From: Thermoplasmata archaeon
GTDB lineage: Archaea; Thermoplasmatota; DTKX01; JAHFTX01
Assembly (NCBI GenBank): GCA_023265395.1
Contig: JAHFTX010000029.1
Span: 1-38,608, forward strand
DNA: 38,608 nucleotides
Reading direction: 5' to 3'
The notes below the pieces were generated by a model. It made no database searches. It saw only the letters and a list, made by a program, of their open reading frames with translations, and was not told the DNA's origin. Every line of letters begins with the position of its first letter. Within the stretch, counting starts at the first letter, position 1. Positions 24,858 to 32,876 of the stretch are shown piece after piece. The position numbers and the translations under genes are program-made.

Positions 24858-26114
24858 TCAGGGCCAGATGCCGCGGGCGCGGGTGGCCTCGGCGACGCGC
24901 CCCATCGCGACGATGTAGGCCGCGGTGCGGTTGTCGCAGCTGAACTTCCCCGCAGTGGCGTGCATGGTGTCGAAGGCGCGGACCATCATCTTCTCGAGAC
25001 GCTCATTGACCGTAGGCTGGTCCCAGAAGTAGCGATATCGGTTCTGGACCCACTCGAAGTAGCTGACGGTCACTCCCCCCGCATTTGCGAGGATGTCGGG
25101 GCAGAGAAACACCTCGTTCTCGTTGAGGATACGGTCGGCTTCCGGCGTGACTGGACCGTTGGCGGCCTCGGCAATGACGGTCGCCTTGACGTTCTTGGCG
25201 TTGTAGCGAGTGATCTGGTTCTCGAGTGCTGCAGGAATGAGGAAGTCGACATCCAATGCCAACAACTCCTTGTTGGAGATCTTGCGGCTGCCCGGGGCGC
25301 CGCTGACACCACCGGTCTCGTTCTTGTGCTTCCACAGTTGCTTGATGTCGAGGGCTTTTCCCGATGGAGAAATCGCACCACCGAGGCTGTCGGTGACGGC
25401 GATGACCTTGGCGCCCATGGCTCCAAGCAGCTCGGCGGCAAACGACCCAGCGTTGCCATAGCCCTGGATTGCAATCTTCGCCCCCTTGAGCTGCATGCGC
25501 TTGGCCTTGGCAGCCTCCCGCACCACGATGCTCAACCCGCGCGCAGTGGCATCGGAGCGCCCTTCGGATCCGCCGAGCGACAGCGGTTTTCCGGTGATGA
25601 CGGCCGGTTGGTCTGAGCCCACCAATGCGCTATAGGTGTCGTAGAACCACGCCATGGTCTGCGGATTGGTGTAGACGTCAGGCGCAGGGATGTCCGTGTC
25701 AGGACCGACGAACGGAGCGATCTCGTAGGCGAAGCGGCGTGTCATGCGCTCAAGCTCGCCTTGCGAGAGGTCCTTGGGGTTGACGATGATTCCGCCTTTT
25801 CCTCCACCGAAGGGCACGCCGACGAGGGAGCACTTCCAGGTCATCCAGATGCTCAGCGCCTTGACCTCGTCGACCGAGACGCCCGGGTGGTAACGGATTC
25901 CGCCCTTGCATGGGCCGAGGGCGTGGTTGTGCTGACTGCGGAAGCCGGTGAACACCTTGATGGAACCGTTGTCCATCTTGACCGGGAAGTGCACGGTCAG
26001 GATGCGACGGGGGTGCGAGAAGACCTCCAGGAGCTCCGCCTCGAGGTTCATCAGCTTCGCCGCGTTGGTCATCTGCTTGACAGCCGATTCGTAGGGGTTG
26101 ACGTGCGCCGCCAA
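24858..26114 (-). CDS. gdhA: Glutamate dehydrogenase
   Basis: The enzyme interconverts glutamate and 2-oxoglutarate plus ammonia with NAD(P). The 418-aa protein is full length for hexameric archaeal GDH: KVFTGFRSQHNHALGPCKGGIRYHP, WKCSLVGVPFGGGKGG with the catalytic Lys region, PAPDVYTNPQTMAW, the Rossmann motif IQGYGNAGS, and EAANGPVTPEAD. No ATG fits the family N-terminus: the TTG at 26114 starts a chain (AAHVNPYESAVKQ) matching the usual opening, follows GAGGGTG by a few bases, and lies about 38 bases after a TATA box. An upstream ATG at 26189 lies before the TATA box and is rejected. First gene of the minus-strand information-processing run. Confidence 0.94.
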   Translation of the reverse strand: MAAHVNPYESAVKQMTNAAKLMNLEAELLEVFSHPRRILTVHFPVKMDNGSIKVFTGFRSQHNHALGPCKGGIRYHPGVSVDEVKALSIWMTWKCSLVGVPFGGGKGGIIVNPKDLSQGELERMTRRFAYEIAPFVGPDTDIPAPDVYTNPQTMAWFYDTYSALVGSDQPAVITGKPLSLGGSEGRSDATARGLSIVVREAAKAKRMQLKGAKIAIQGYGNAGSFAAELLGAMGAKVIAVTDSLGGAISPSGKALDIKQLWKHKNETGGVSGAPGSRKISNKELLALDVDFLIPAALENQITRYNAKNVKATVIAEAANGPVTPEADRILNENEVFLCPDILANAGGVTVSYFEWVQNRYRYFWDQPTVNERLEKMMVRAFDTMHATAGKFSCDNRTAAYIVAMGRVAEATRARGIWP

Positions 26115-26149
26115 AGTGACACCCTCGCCTCCGCAAACGATGGACTCCC

Positions 26150-26154
26150 TTAAA
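26150..26154 (-). promoter_or_regulatory. TATA box of gdhA
   Basis: TTTAA inside CCCTTTAAGGG is centred about 38 bases before the TTG start. The element is nearly symmetrical, so it may also serve the divergent pcc1 gene 93 bases away. Confidence 0.5.
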
Positions 26155-26244
26155 GGGATAGGGTCATGGGAGGTGGAGATGATGAGCATCCCAAGGGCAC
26201 AGCAGGTCCCCCTTCGACCCCAGGAGTGCCGCGGAGACGATCTG

Positions 26245-26499
26245 ATGGGGACAACACGCGCCACGGTAATGATTGAGACTTCATCAGAGGGAGCTGCTGC
26301 CGCACTCCTTGCGGCTCTTACACCTGACGACCCTGGCAGCGTTCAGCTGAGCCGGCAGGGGGATCGGGTCGTCGTGGAGGTACAAGCAGCATCGGTGCCG
26401 ACCTTACGAGCAACGCTCGAGGATGTGCTGCGGTGCGCAGCTGCTGCGGAAGGTTCGATCACCCCGAGGGTATCAGATTACTATGCAGACGATGAGTGA
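26245..26499 (+). CDS. pcc1: KEOPS complex subunit Pcc1
   Basis: Pcc1 is the dimerisation subunit of KEOPS, which makes the t6A modification of ANN-decoding tRNAs. The 84-aa protein has the expected small alpha/beta fold: TRATVMIETSS strand, EGAAAALLAALTPDD helix, VQLSRQGDRVVVEVQAA strands and TLRATLEDVLRCAAAAEG helix. The ATG at 26245 follows GCGGAGA; the frame is open further upstream but those residues cover the gdh promoter. It heads the plus-strand run that continues with the CBS gene. Confidence 0.87.
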   Translation: MGTTRATVMIETSSEGAAAALLAALTPDDPGSVQLSRQGDRVVVEVQAASVPTLRATLEDVLRCAAAAEGSITPRVSDYYADDE

Positions 26500-26509
26500 C
26501 CGCACAGCC

Positions 26510-26515
26510 TTTATG
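26510..26515 (+). promoter_or_regulatory. TATA box of the CBS gene
   Basis: TTTATG is centred 27 bases before the ATG at 26540, exactly the spacing for a leaderless transcript. Confidence 0.55.
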
Positions 26516-26539
26516 AGTGCGCCCCACGCTTGTGTTGCG

Positions 26540-27001
26540 ATGGCAACCGAGGAGGTCCCCACAGAAACGGCAAAGATGCTGCGGGTCCGCGACATGCCCA
26601 TCACGGACGAACACATCACGGTCCTGCCAACTCTCTCGCTGCGCGAGTGCTCGAGGCAGATGTTCGCCGCTCGTCATGGGACGGCCCTCGTGCTCGACGA
26701 GCAACGCCAAGTGGTCGGGATGGTCCGGAGCGATCAAATCCTCGAGATGGTGTTGGCCCAACGCGACATCTCGGACCTGACGGTAAGAGAGGTCATGGAG
26801 AGCCAGTTCCAGGAGGTCGAGGAGAACGTCGAGCTAACGGAGATTGCAAAGCTCATTGCTGATGAACAGACGCGTTCGTTCGTCGTCGTCGACAAGCAAG
26901 GACACTATCGAGGCTACTTCAGTTCTGCCGACCTGCGGTCTGCGAGGCAGGTACTCCTGAAGGTCGGCTTCGACCTCTATGGTGACGACGCGCCCCGCTA
27001 G
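26540..27001 (+). CDS. CBS-pair protein
   Basis: A 153-aa stand-alone Bateman module. CBS pairs bind adenosyl ligands such as AMP, ATP, SAM or MTA and regulate partners. Two CBS motifs are visible: VRDMPITDEHITVLPTLSLRECSRQM through VVGMVRSDQILEM, and VREVMESQFQEVEENVELTEIAKL through RGYFSSADLRSA. No DNA-binding or enzymatic domain is attached. The frame is open from 26423 and an ATG at 26492 overlaps the pcc1 end, but the TATA at 26510-26515 makes the ATG at 26540 a leaderless start. The next gene, MTA phosphorylase, works on an adenosyl compound, which suggests a sensor of that metabolite; this is inference. Confidence 0.88.
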   Translation: MATEEVPTETAKMLRVRDMPITDEHITVLPTLSLRECSRQMFAARHGTALVLDEQRQVVGMVRSDQILEMVLAQRDISDLTVREVMESQFQEVEENVELTEIAKLIADEQTRSFVVVDKQGHYRGYFSSADLRSARQVLLKVGFDLYGDDAPR

Positions 27002-27060
27002 TGTCGGATTGCTCCTCGGCGGACCGGTGCCTTGATGCCCCGCCTCTTGCAGTGACGTCC

Positions 27061-27861
27061 ATGCACCGCCAGGTGGAGGCCCGTGCGGCTGTAGGTATCA
27101 TCGGGGGCAGCGGGGTCTATGACCAGGACGCCTTCGAGAATGTGAGCAGCCTCACCATCGCAACGCCCTATGGTGCACCCAGCGCACCGCTGGAACTAGG
27201 CACGTTCCGTGGGGTTCCCACCGCATTCCTGCCCCGGCATGGCAAAGGGCACACCATACCCCCGCACAGGATCAATTTCCGCGCGAACCTCTGGGCCCTT
27301 CACTGCCTCGGGGTACAATGGGTCCTCTCGCCCTGCGCGGTCGGCTCGCTGCAAGAGGAGCTGACGCCAGGGATGTTCGTCATCCCCGACCAGTTCATCG
27401 ACTTGACTAAGAACCGGCCTACCACGTTCTTCGACGGAGGCAAGGTCTACCACATCCCGATGGACCAACCTTTCTGCCCGACTCTCGGTCGCATCATCGC
27501 TGCACAGGCCGCTGCGCTCGATCTTCCCCACCACGCAGGGGGCACGTATCTGTGCATCGAAGGACCGCGCTTCTCGACCAAAGCCGAGAGCAAGATGTTC
27601 CGCACCTTCGCCGACATCATCGGCATGACCGCTTGCCCCGAGGTCGCTCTGGCTCGCGAGCTGGAGATGAGCTATGCCTCGATCGCGATGGTCACCGACT
27701 ATGATGTGTGGGCCGACAAGCCTGTCTCGACCGAGGAGGTCCTCAAGACCCTGGGGGCAAACCTCACCAACAGCGCAGCGCTGCTGCGCAAGGTGATCCC
27801 GGCGATCCCGTTCACGAAGGACAGCCCCTACAAGGGCAGCCTGCAGCATGCGGCGTTATAG
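27061..27861 (+). CDS. mtnP: S-methyl-5'-thioadenosine phosphorylase
   Basis: The enzyme cleaves methylthioadenosine with phosphate to adenine and methylthioribose-1-phosphate. The 266-aa protein shows GIIGGSGVYD (12-21), RHGKGHTIPPHRINFRAN, SLQEELTPGMFVIPDQFID, IEGPRFSTKAES, and MTACPEVALARE with TDYDVW; the Asp residues of TDYD bind the 6-amino group, which fits adenine rather than hypoxanthine nucleosides. A GTG at 27001 is in frame, but the ATG at 27061 places the first strand at the usual distance. It sits between the CBS and phosphoribosyltransferase genes. Confidence 0.92.
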   Translation: MHRQVEARAAVGIIGGSGVYDQDAFENVSSLTIATPYGAPSAPLELGTFRGVPTAFLPRHGKGHTIPPHRINFRANLWALHCLGVQWVLSPCAVGSLQEELTPGMFVIPDQFIDLTKNRPTTFFDGGKVYHIPMDQPFCPTLGRIIAAQAAALDLPHHAGGTYLCIEGPRFSTKAESKMFRTFADIIGMTACPEVALARELEMSYASIAMVTDYDVWADKPVSTEEVLKTLGANLTNSAALLRKVIPAIPFTKDSPYKGSLQHAAL

Positions 27862-27869
27862 GGGGGCGG

Positions 27870-28583
27870 ATGGCCGAGGAGACGGTCGAGCGCTTCCATT
27901 GCACGATGGTGCGCTGGGAGCAGGTCGACCTCTGGGCGCGAGAGGTCGCCGCCAAGGTCGTCGCCGCCGGAGCGCGGCCCGACGTGATCGTAGGGTTGAC
28001 CCGCGGGGGGTGGGTCGCAGCCCGGCTGTTGTGCGACCTCCTGGGAATCAAGGAACTGCACGCCGTCAACGTCGACCACTGGGGCGTCACTGCGACCCCC
28101 GATGGCGCGGCAACGCTCACCCACCCGCTGACCGCCGATGTCCAGGGCAAACGAGTTCTGGTGGTCGACGATCTCACCGACACCGGCGCCAGCCTGCGAT
28201 TGGCTCGGGAGCATGTGCACTCCCTCGCCCCCGCACGGGTGCAGACCGCAGTGCTGCTGCATATCACCCACAGCATCCTCGCCCCCGATTTCTTCTCCAC
28301 CGCCATCCCCGCGGACCAGTGGGCGTGGTTCATCTTCCCCTGGAACGTGCGTGAGGATCTTCGCACTCTGTGCCTCAAGGCCCTCAACCACCGCGCTCCG
28401 CGCTCGACCCTGCAGGTCGCCATCGCCCTGCAGGATCAGTTCACCATTGATGTCGACACCGAGCTCCTCGCAGCAGTCCTTCTCGAAGGCGTCGAGGCCG
28501 GCACGATCCAGTGGAAGGGGGAGGGTAGCGCGCCCTCGGCCGCTGCCGATTCGGCCGAAGTCGTGGGCTGGGTACGCGGCTAG
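27870..28583 (+). CDS. Purine-type phosphoribosyltransferase
   Basis: Joins a purine base (hypoxanthine, xanthine, guanine or adenine; not determined) to PRPP to make the nucleotide. The 237-aa protein has the PRTase fold with VGLTRGGWVAARLLCDLLG near residue 41 and the PRPP-binding loop VLVVDDLTDTGASL (96-109). The C-terminal 90 residues are longer than in the smallest PRTases. It starts eight bases after the MTA phosphorylase stop, preceded by a G-rich ribosome-binding site, which suggests salvage of the base released there or of its deamination product. Confidence 0.88.
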   Translation: MAEETVERFHCTMVRWEQVDLWAREVAAKVVAAGARPDVIVGLTRGGWVAARLLCDLLGIKELHAVNVDHWGVTATPDGAATLTHPLTADVQGKRVLVVDDLTDTGASLRLAREHVHSLAPARVQTAVLLHITHSILAPDFFSTAIPADQWAWFIFPWNVREDLRTLCLKALNHRAPRSTLQVAIALQDQFTIDVDTELLAAVLLEGVEAGTIQWKGEGSAPSAAADSAEVVGWVRG

Positions 28584-28630
28584 GGATGGCCGCCACCACC
28601 TTCAAGGACCAGGTCGCCTAGCAGGGAGCG

Positions 28631-29464
28631 ATGGGCCGGCGGGCTGCGGCCAGGGGGCTGCCCAGCGCTCTCCCGGAGGAGGGCCCCTACGTCGGCATCT
28701 ACCACCTCGACCAATGCGACCCCAAGAAGTGCACCGGGACGCGGCTGGGGCGGCTGGGTCTTGCCGAAGTGTTCTACAACCTGCGCGGCACCCCCTATGG
28801 TGCGCTGCTGCTCGACCCCTCGTCCGAAGTGCTGCTCTCGGCCGCAGACGCCGCGGCCATCGAAGAACATGGCATCGTGGCCTTCGATTGCTCCTGGCGG
28901 CAGTTCTCGCAGAGCCTTCGATTGCTGCGGCGACCACGGGTAGTGGGCCGAGCGTTGCCCTACCTGCTGGCGGCCAATGCCGTCAACTATGGCAAGCCCT
29001 TGCGTTTGACCACCGCTGAGGCCCTCATCGCGTCCTTGATCATCGTCGGGCAGGAGAACGCTGCGTTGCGGCTGGCACGCCCCTTCCCGTGGGCACAGAC
29101 ATTCCTCGACCTTAACGCACACCTGCTCGAAGCGTATGCTGAAGCGACTGGACCGGAAGAGGTAGAGGCTGCCCAGCTGGCTCTCATGCCCCCGAAGCAT
29201 GCACAGCAGCTGCTCACGCGCCCGGGTGCTCCCGACTCGTTGGCACCCGCACTCTCGAGCCGCGACCATCGCTCGGGCGTCTCCGAGGGGGAGGCACGAG
29301 GTCAGATCGCACCATCCCTGGGTGAAGGCCGCCAGCGACGTCGCCGCATGGCCAAGCACCGTAGGATGGTGCGCAAGCGTCGAGAACGCGAAGCGATCAT
29401 CGCAGCGCTCCGGCGCCACGGCCTGGAGAGCAACTCCACACCTGATCCCCTCGAAGAGGAGTGA
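28631..29464 (+). CDS. tsr3: Tsr3 (DUF367) 16S rRNA aminocarboxypropyltransferase with basic tail
   Basis: Tsr3 transfers the 3-amino-3-carboxypropyl group of SAM to a pseudouridine of small-subunit rRNA, leaving methylthioadenosine. The core (residues about 18-172) has HLDQCDPKKCTGTRL (25-39), LLLDPSSE, FDCSW (85-89), LPYLLAANAVNYGKP and the WAQTFLDLNAHLLEAY ending. A C-terminal extension of about 100 residues follows: a Ser/Gly-rich linker and a highly basic segment (RRRRMAKHRRMVRKRRERE) that could bind rRNA. It is the last gene of the pcc1-CBS-mtnP-PRT run, 47 bases after the PRTase stop. Confidence 0.93.
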   Translation: MGRRAAARGLPSALPEEGPYVGIYHLDQCDPKKCTGTRLGRLGLAEVFYNLRGTPYGALLLDPSSEVLLSAADAAAIEEHGIVAFDCSWRQFSQSLRLLRRPRVVGRALPYLLAANAVNYGKPLRLTTAEALIASLIIVGQENAALRLARPFPWAQTFLDLNAHLLEAYAEATGPEEVEAAQLALMPPKHAQQLLTRPGAPDSLAPALSSRDHRSGVSEGEARGQIAPSLGEGRQRRRRMAKHRRMVRKRREREAIIAALRRHGLESNSTPDPLEEE

Positions 29465-29566
29465 GCATCTCCCAAGACCTGGGGATTCTCGAGGCGGCCG
29501 TGGAGGGAACCATGCGCTCCTCCTCTGGGCAGCGCCAGCCCCCTACTCACCCCCGGGAGGACACGA

Positions 29567-31885
29567 CTACCTGCCCTGCGGACCATTCGGGTCGGTGCCC
29601 AGGGCATTGGGGCGGGTATACACGTCGATGGTCACGGTATAATCGACCGCCACGGCGCTGGTATAGAGGCCTGCACCAGCATGGATGGAGGTCGCCTCGC
29701 GCATGCCGCTGTCTTGCCAGCCGATGGTGAATCCCTCATGGTTCCCCCGGGTGAAACGTGTTTGTTCCTCCTGGTCGAACACTGCCCCAAGACCGCCATC
29801 GAAGGACCATCCAGCGAAGAAGTTGGCTTTGGAGCGCACCCCATTGTCCCAGGTGACCGAGAGGTCGAGGTGGTCGACGCTCCCGTCCCAGGGAACCTCG
29901 TGATAGTCCTGGTAAGGGGAAAACTCGGTCCGTGAGGTGTAAGGGATGTCTTGGATGCGCCCGAGGTCGGTGACTGTCCCCTGCCAAGTGACGGTGGTCT
30001 TCTCGAGGGAGAGCCCACCGCTCCCATTGAGGGCGATCGCACTGAGGTTGGTCGCCTCCATCGCCTGCCAGTAGGCATCGTACCAGCGCCCTGCACCAAA
30101 GAGCAGATGGGTCTGGCGAATGGCATCAGAGGCAGCGTAGAAGTCTGGCGCATTCGCCTGCGGGACCTCGCTGTTGCCCATCGCACGCAGGTTCTCCAAC
30201 CCGGCATTGAGATCGTAGACCGCACGCTCGAGGGTCAGGATCGTGTGGCCGCGCACCTGGCTGCGGCGGTCGATCTCGTCGCCGTGGAAGGAGCGCATGC
30301 GGTAGCTCATGATGGTATAGGACTGGTCCGAGATGTACGAATCAGCGTAGACATAGCCACTGCTGGTGTTGATGAGCGAATTCCACGGATGCGTCAAACC
30401 GACAGCATGGCCGACCTCGTGGACCTCGACCTGGTAGAGGAAGAACTCGACGTCCTGTTGAGTTGTGCCATACTCATAGACGTCATCCGTCCAGCCGAAG
30501 GTCCCCCAGCTCTTGCCGTCCGGCGTGGGTAGGGCGAAACCGTTGATGGAGGCGGGGATTTCGATGCCCTCCCCGCGTGGCAGGATGAAGAGGTTCATGC
30601 GCATCTGCACCCAGCCCTCCGGACCGCGAGCATACTTCTCTGGATGCTGATCGATGTAGTTGATCAACGTCTTTGCCTTGTACGCTAGCCCGCCATAGCG
30701 GAGTCGCGCCTCCATCATCGCCGCGTACATGCCCGGGTCGTCTTCGGGGAGGTAGAGGACCTTGTGTGAACCATCCCAGGGGACCCAGGGCATGTAATAG
30801 TGCATCGCATCGAGGATCTTGTCGAAGTCCATCCGCGCAGCGAGATCGGGTTCGAGTTGGGAACGGTCGAGCACGAAGATGGTGGAGCTGACATAGACGG
30901 GGCCGAGTTGGGGCTTGTAGATGTAGGTCTTGACGAACTGGGCCTGAGTGAAGGTCGCGACGTCGACGCCGATCATGGCCGAGAGGTCGGTCCATTCGCC
31001 ATTGTGGCCGTAGGTGGTCTCCTTGTCGGGGCCGTAGTGCCAGATGGGCGGGTCGACCATGGCCGTCTCGCCTCCCTCCTTGTCCGAGGGGGCGGCGCTC
31101 AAGTCGAGGAACATGAAGGTCGAGTTCCCCCCCCAGGCGCGCATGTCGGTACGCTTCTCACCCGGTCCCCACGTGATCACCGGGTACTCCCAGTAGTGGT
31201 AGGCGTCGCGAGGCAGATAGCCCGTGGAGTAAGCATCGAGGAGGAACACGGTATAGGAGGGCTCCGCAAAGCCCAGCTCGTACTCGTCGCGGTGGTCGAT
31301 GATCCATCGCTCGACGGGAGAGACGTGGATAGTCTGGACCTCCGGGTTGGAGGCCAGTCGATTGAGCCCACTGTCGCTGTCATACTGTTGCAGATAGCTG
31401 GTTGGTCCATTGCTCCGCGAACTATCATTGGCAATCCCCCAAAGACCTTGGGCGAACTCAGCCGAGGCATTGTGGAACGCGTAGGTGAGATTGTAGCGCA
31501 GGTTCATCCCGAACGTGCCGTCGGCAGAGGGTGTGAAGATCCACGCCCGCCCCCAGTCCCGCGGCTCGTAGACACCGGGGACCTCCGCCACGATGTTGTC
31601 GATGACGATGGCCTCTTGCGGCACGCCGACGAAAACGACATGGATGGTGATGGCCGCCGAGAGGGTCGGCAAGGGGAGGCTCTGTGTCGACATCGGAGGT
31701 CGTGGTCCTGTGGCTTGACTCGGATGCCACAGCAGCAGCGCGGCCAACACCAGGAGCAATACCAAGGCGACGGCGCCCAGGGCACGACGAGCCGAGCGCG
31801 AGGTGCGTAACCGACCCAGTGAGGGGAGCCTCTGCCGTACACCTCGGTGCGGGCGACCCACGGATCTTGGGTAAGAATCCTCCAT
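29567..31885 (-). CDS. Membrane-anchored metzincin-type zinc metalloprotease
   Basis: A 772-aa extracellular protease. The Arg-rich N-terminus and one hydrophobic segment (about residues 36-54) form a signal anchor. A beta-rich N-terminal region of over 400 residues precedes the zinc site HEVGHAVGLTH (489-499), which is the complete metzincin motif HExxHxxGxxH, and a Met-turn candidate SYTIMSYRM about 30 residues later. A C-terminal region of about 200 residues, mostly beta, follows. I do not recognise the exact subfamily. The ATG at 31885 lies about 34 bases after a TTTTA box, nearly leaderless. It converges with tsr3 across about 100 bases. Confidence 0.87.
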   Translation of the reverse strand: MEDSYPRSVGRPHRGVRQRLPSLGRLRTSRSARRALGAVALVLLLVLAALLLWHPSQATGPRPPMSTQSLPLPTLSAAITIHVVFVGVPQEAIVIDNIVAEVPGVYEPRDWGRAWIFTPSADGTFGMNLRYNLTYAFHNASAEFAQGLWGIANDSSRSNGPTSYLQQYDSDSGLNRLASNPEVQTIHVSPVERWIIDHRDEYELGFAEPSYTVFLLDAYSTGYLPRDAYHYWEYPVITWGPGEKRTDMRAWGGNSTFMFLDLSAAPSDKEGGETAMVDPPIWHYGPDKETTYGHNGEWTDLSAMIGVDVATFTQAQFVKTYIYKPQLGPVYVSSTIFVLDRSQLEPDLAARMDFDKILDAMHYYMPWVPWDGSHKVLYLPEDDPGMYAAMMEARLRYGGLAYKAKTLINYIDQHPEKYARGPEGWVQMRMNLFILPRGEGIEIPASINGFALPTPDGKSWGTFGWTDDVYEYGTTQQDVEFFLYQVEVHEVGHAVGLTHPWNSLINTSSGYVYADSYISDQSYTIMSYRMRSFHGDEIDRRSQVRGHTILTLERAVYDLNAGLENLRAMGNSEVPQANAPDFYAASDAIRQTHLLFGAGRWYDAYWQAMEATNLSAIALNGSGGLSLEKTTVTWQGTVTDLGRIQDIPYTSRTEFSPYQDYHEVPWDGSVDHLDLSVTWDNGVRSKANFFAGWSFDGGLGAVFDQEEQTRFTRGNHEGFTIGWQDSGMREATSIHAGAGLYTSAVAVDYTVTIDVYTRPNALGTDPNGPQGR

Positions 31886-31914
31886 TGGGCTCTGTGGTGG
31901 TCAGCCCCCCACCC

Positions 31915-31923
31915 GGTAAAAGG
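31915..31923 (-). promoter_or_regulatory. TATA box of the metzincin gene
   Basis: CCTTTTACC on the minus strand is centred 34 bases before the ATG at 31885, which predicts a leader of about eight bases. Confidence 0.45.
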
Positions 31924-31949
31924 TGCTTTGGTAGGGGCGGGGGGGGGGT

Positions 31950-32765
31950 TCAAGGGGTCAGTGGAATCGCCGAGGGACCACTGCGTGTGCGCCGTTGCCA
32001 ATCAATCGCCTGAGACATGGTGATCTGCCCTTGCAGCACCCGGGAGGCCAGCAGAGTACTGATGGTGACAGTTCCTGCGGAGGCGATCCGGCTGCGCCGC
32101 TGCACATCGCGTAACTGACGCTGCGTAGGTCGTTCGCGCAGCGGTGCTTGCACTGGTCTGCCGCGCAGTCGCGCGAGCAGGACCGCCGCGTGCTCATGGG
32201 GAGACTGCTGGCCGGTCGAGGTTCCCTCCTCGCGCACCAGCTCGATGGGCATGCCCAGCCGCAAGAGCCCGTTGACGATGCGGTTGCGGCGCACCGTGTC
32301 GCCCGCCCCCACTCGAACGACGGTGCGTGCCAGGTCATCGGGAGTGAGCAATTGGCCGACCGCGGTTGGGACCTCCTCGGGCGCCTCGAGCTGGCGGGTG
32401 GCCAGGACCAGACCGTCGGCGAGCAAGGCCACCCCAGGTCGAGGGCCGGGGTCGACGCCGACCACGAGCGTCAGCGGACGGCCTTTGCGGTGGGCATCGA
32501 GGAGCGACCGACGCGCGCGGGCGAGCAGGTCGGGGATGGGCTCCTCGGGACGGCGCTCGATGATGACGGGCGACCGGACCCCTTGCACGCGGCCGAGCTG
32601 TCCACTCTCCCCTTGAGCGGTGATCACCAAGGCGACCTGCGGAGGGATTGGAGAGCCCAGGCGGATGCTCTCGACAGGAGTGTCGATCTCCTTGAGGGCA
32701 TCCAGCAGGTCAAGGTAGAGGCCAAAGTCCTGTGTCGCGATCGCCAGAGGAGCGGCCACGCCCAT
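31950..32765 (-). CDS. Archaeal RuvC/RNase H-fold protein
   Basis: A 271-aa protein. Residues 1-95 form a Rossmann-like domain (IATQDFGLYLDLLDALKE, IPPQVALVITAQGE). Residues 98-200 carry an RNase H/RuvC-like fold: VVGVDPGPRPGVALLADG with the first catalytic Asp105, LVREEGTS with Glu179/180 at the second acidic position, and SPHEHAAVLLAR, where RuvC-type enzymes have Asp-x-x-AA. The C-terminal 70 residues are basic. This suggests a structure-specific nuclease or an inactive relative; the substrate is unknown. The ATG at 32765 follows AGGAGGGG. It is transcribed away from the ferredoxin gene. Confidence 0.78.
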   Translation of the reverse strand: MGVAAPLAIATQDFGLYLDLLDALKEIDTPVESIRLGSPIPPQVALVITAQGESGQLGRVQGVRSPVIIERRPEEPIPDLLARARRSLLDAHRKGRPLTLVVGVDPGPRPGVALLADGLVLATRQLEAPEEVPTAVGQLLTPDDLARTVVRVGAGDTVRRNRIVNGLLRLGMPIELVREEGTSTGQQSPHEHAAVLLARLRGRPVQAPLRERPTQRQLRDVQRRSRIASAGTVTISTLLASRVLQGQITMSQAIDWQRRTRSGPSAIPLTP

Positions 32766-32840
32766 GGGGATTGACGGCGCCCCTCCTAAGGGTTGTGCGC
32801 CCGCGTGCACTCCTTCGCGCCCTTGCGCACGAGGATAAGG

Positions 32841-32848
32841 ATAAATAG
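32841..32848 (+). promoter_or_regulatory. TATA box of the ferredoxin/GGR operon
   Basis: ATAAATAG, preceded by GG, is centred 32 bases before the ATG at 32877, which predicts a leader of about six bases. Confidence 0.6.
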
Positions 32849-32876
32849 CGTCAGAAGGGTCGAACGGCCATCGGTC

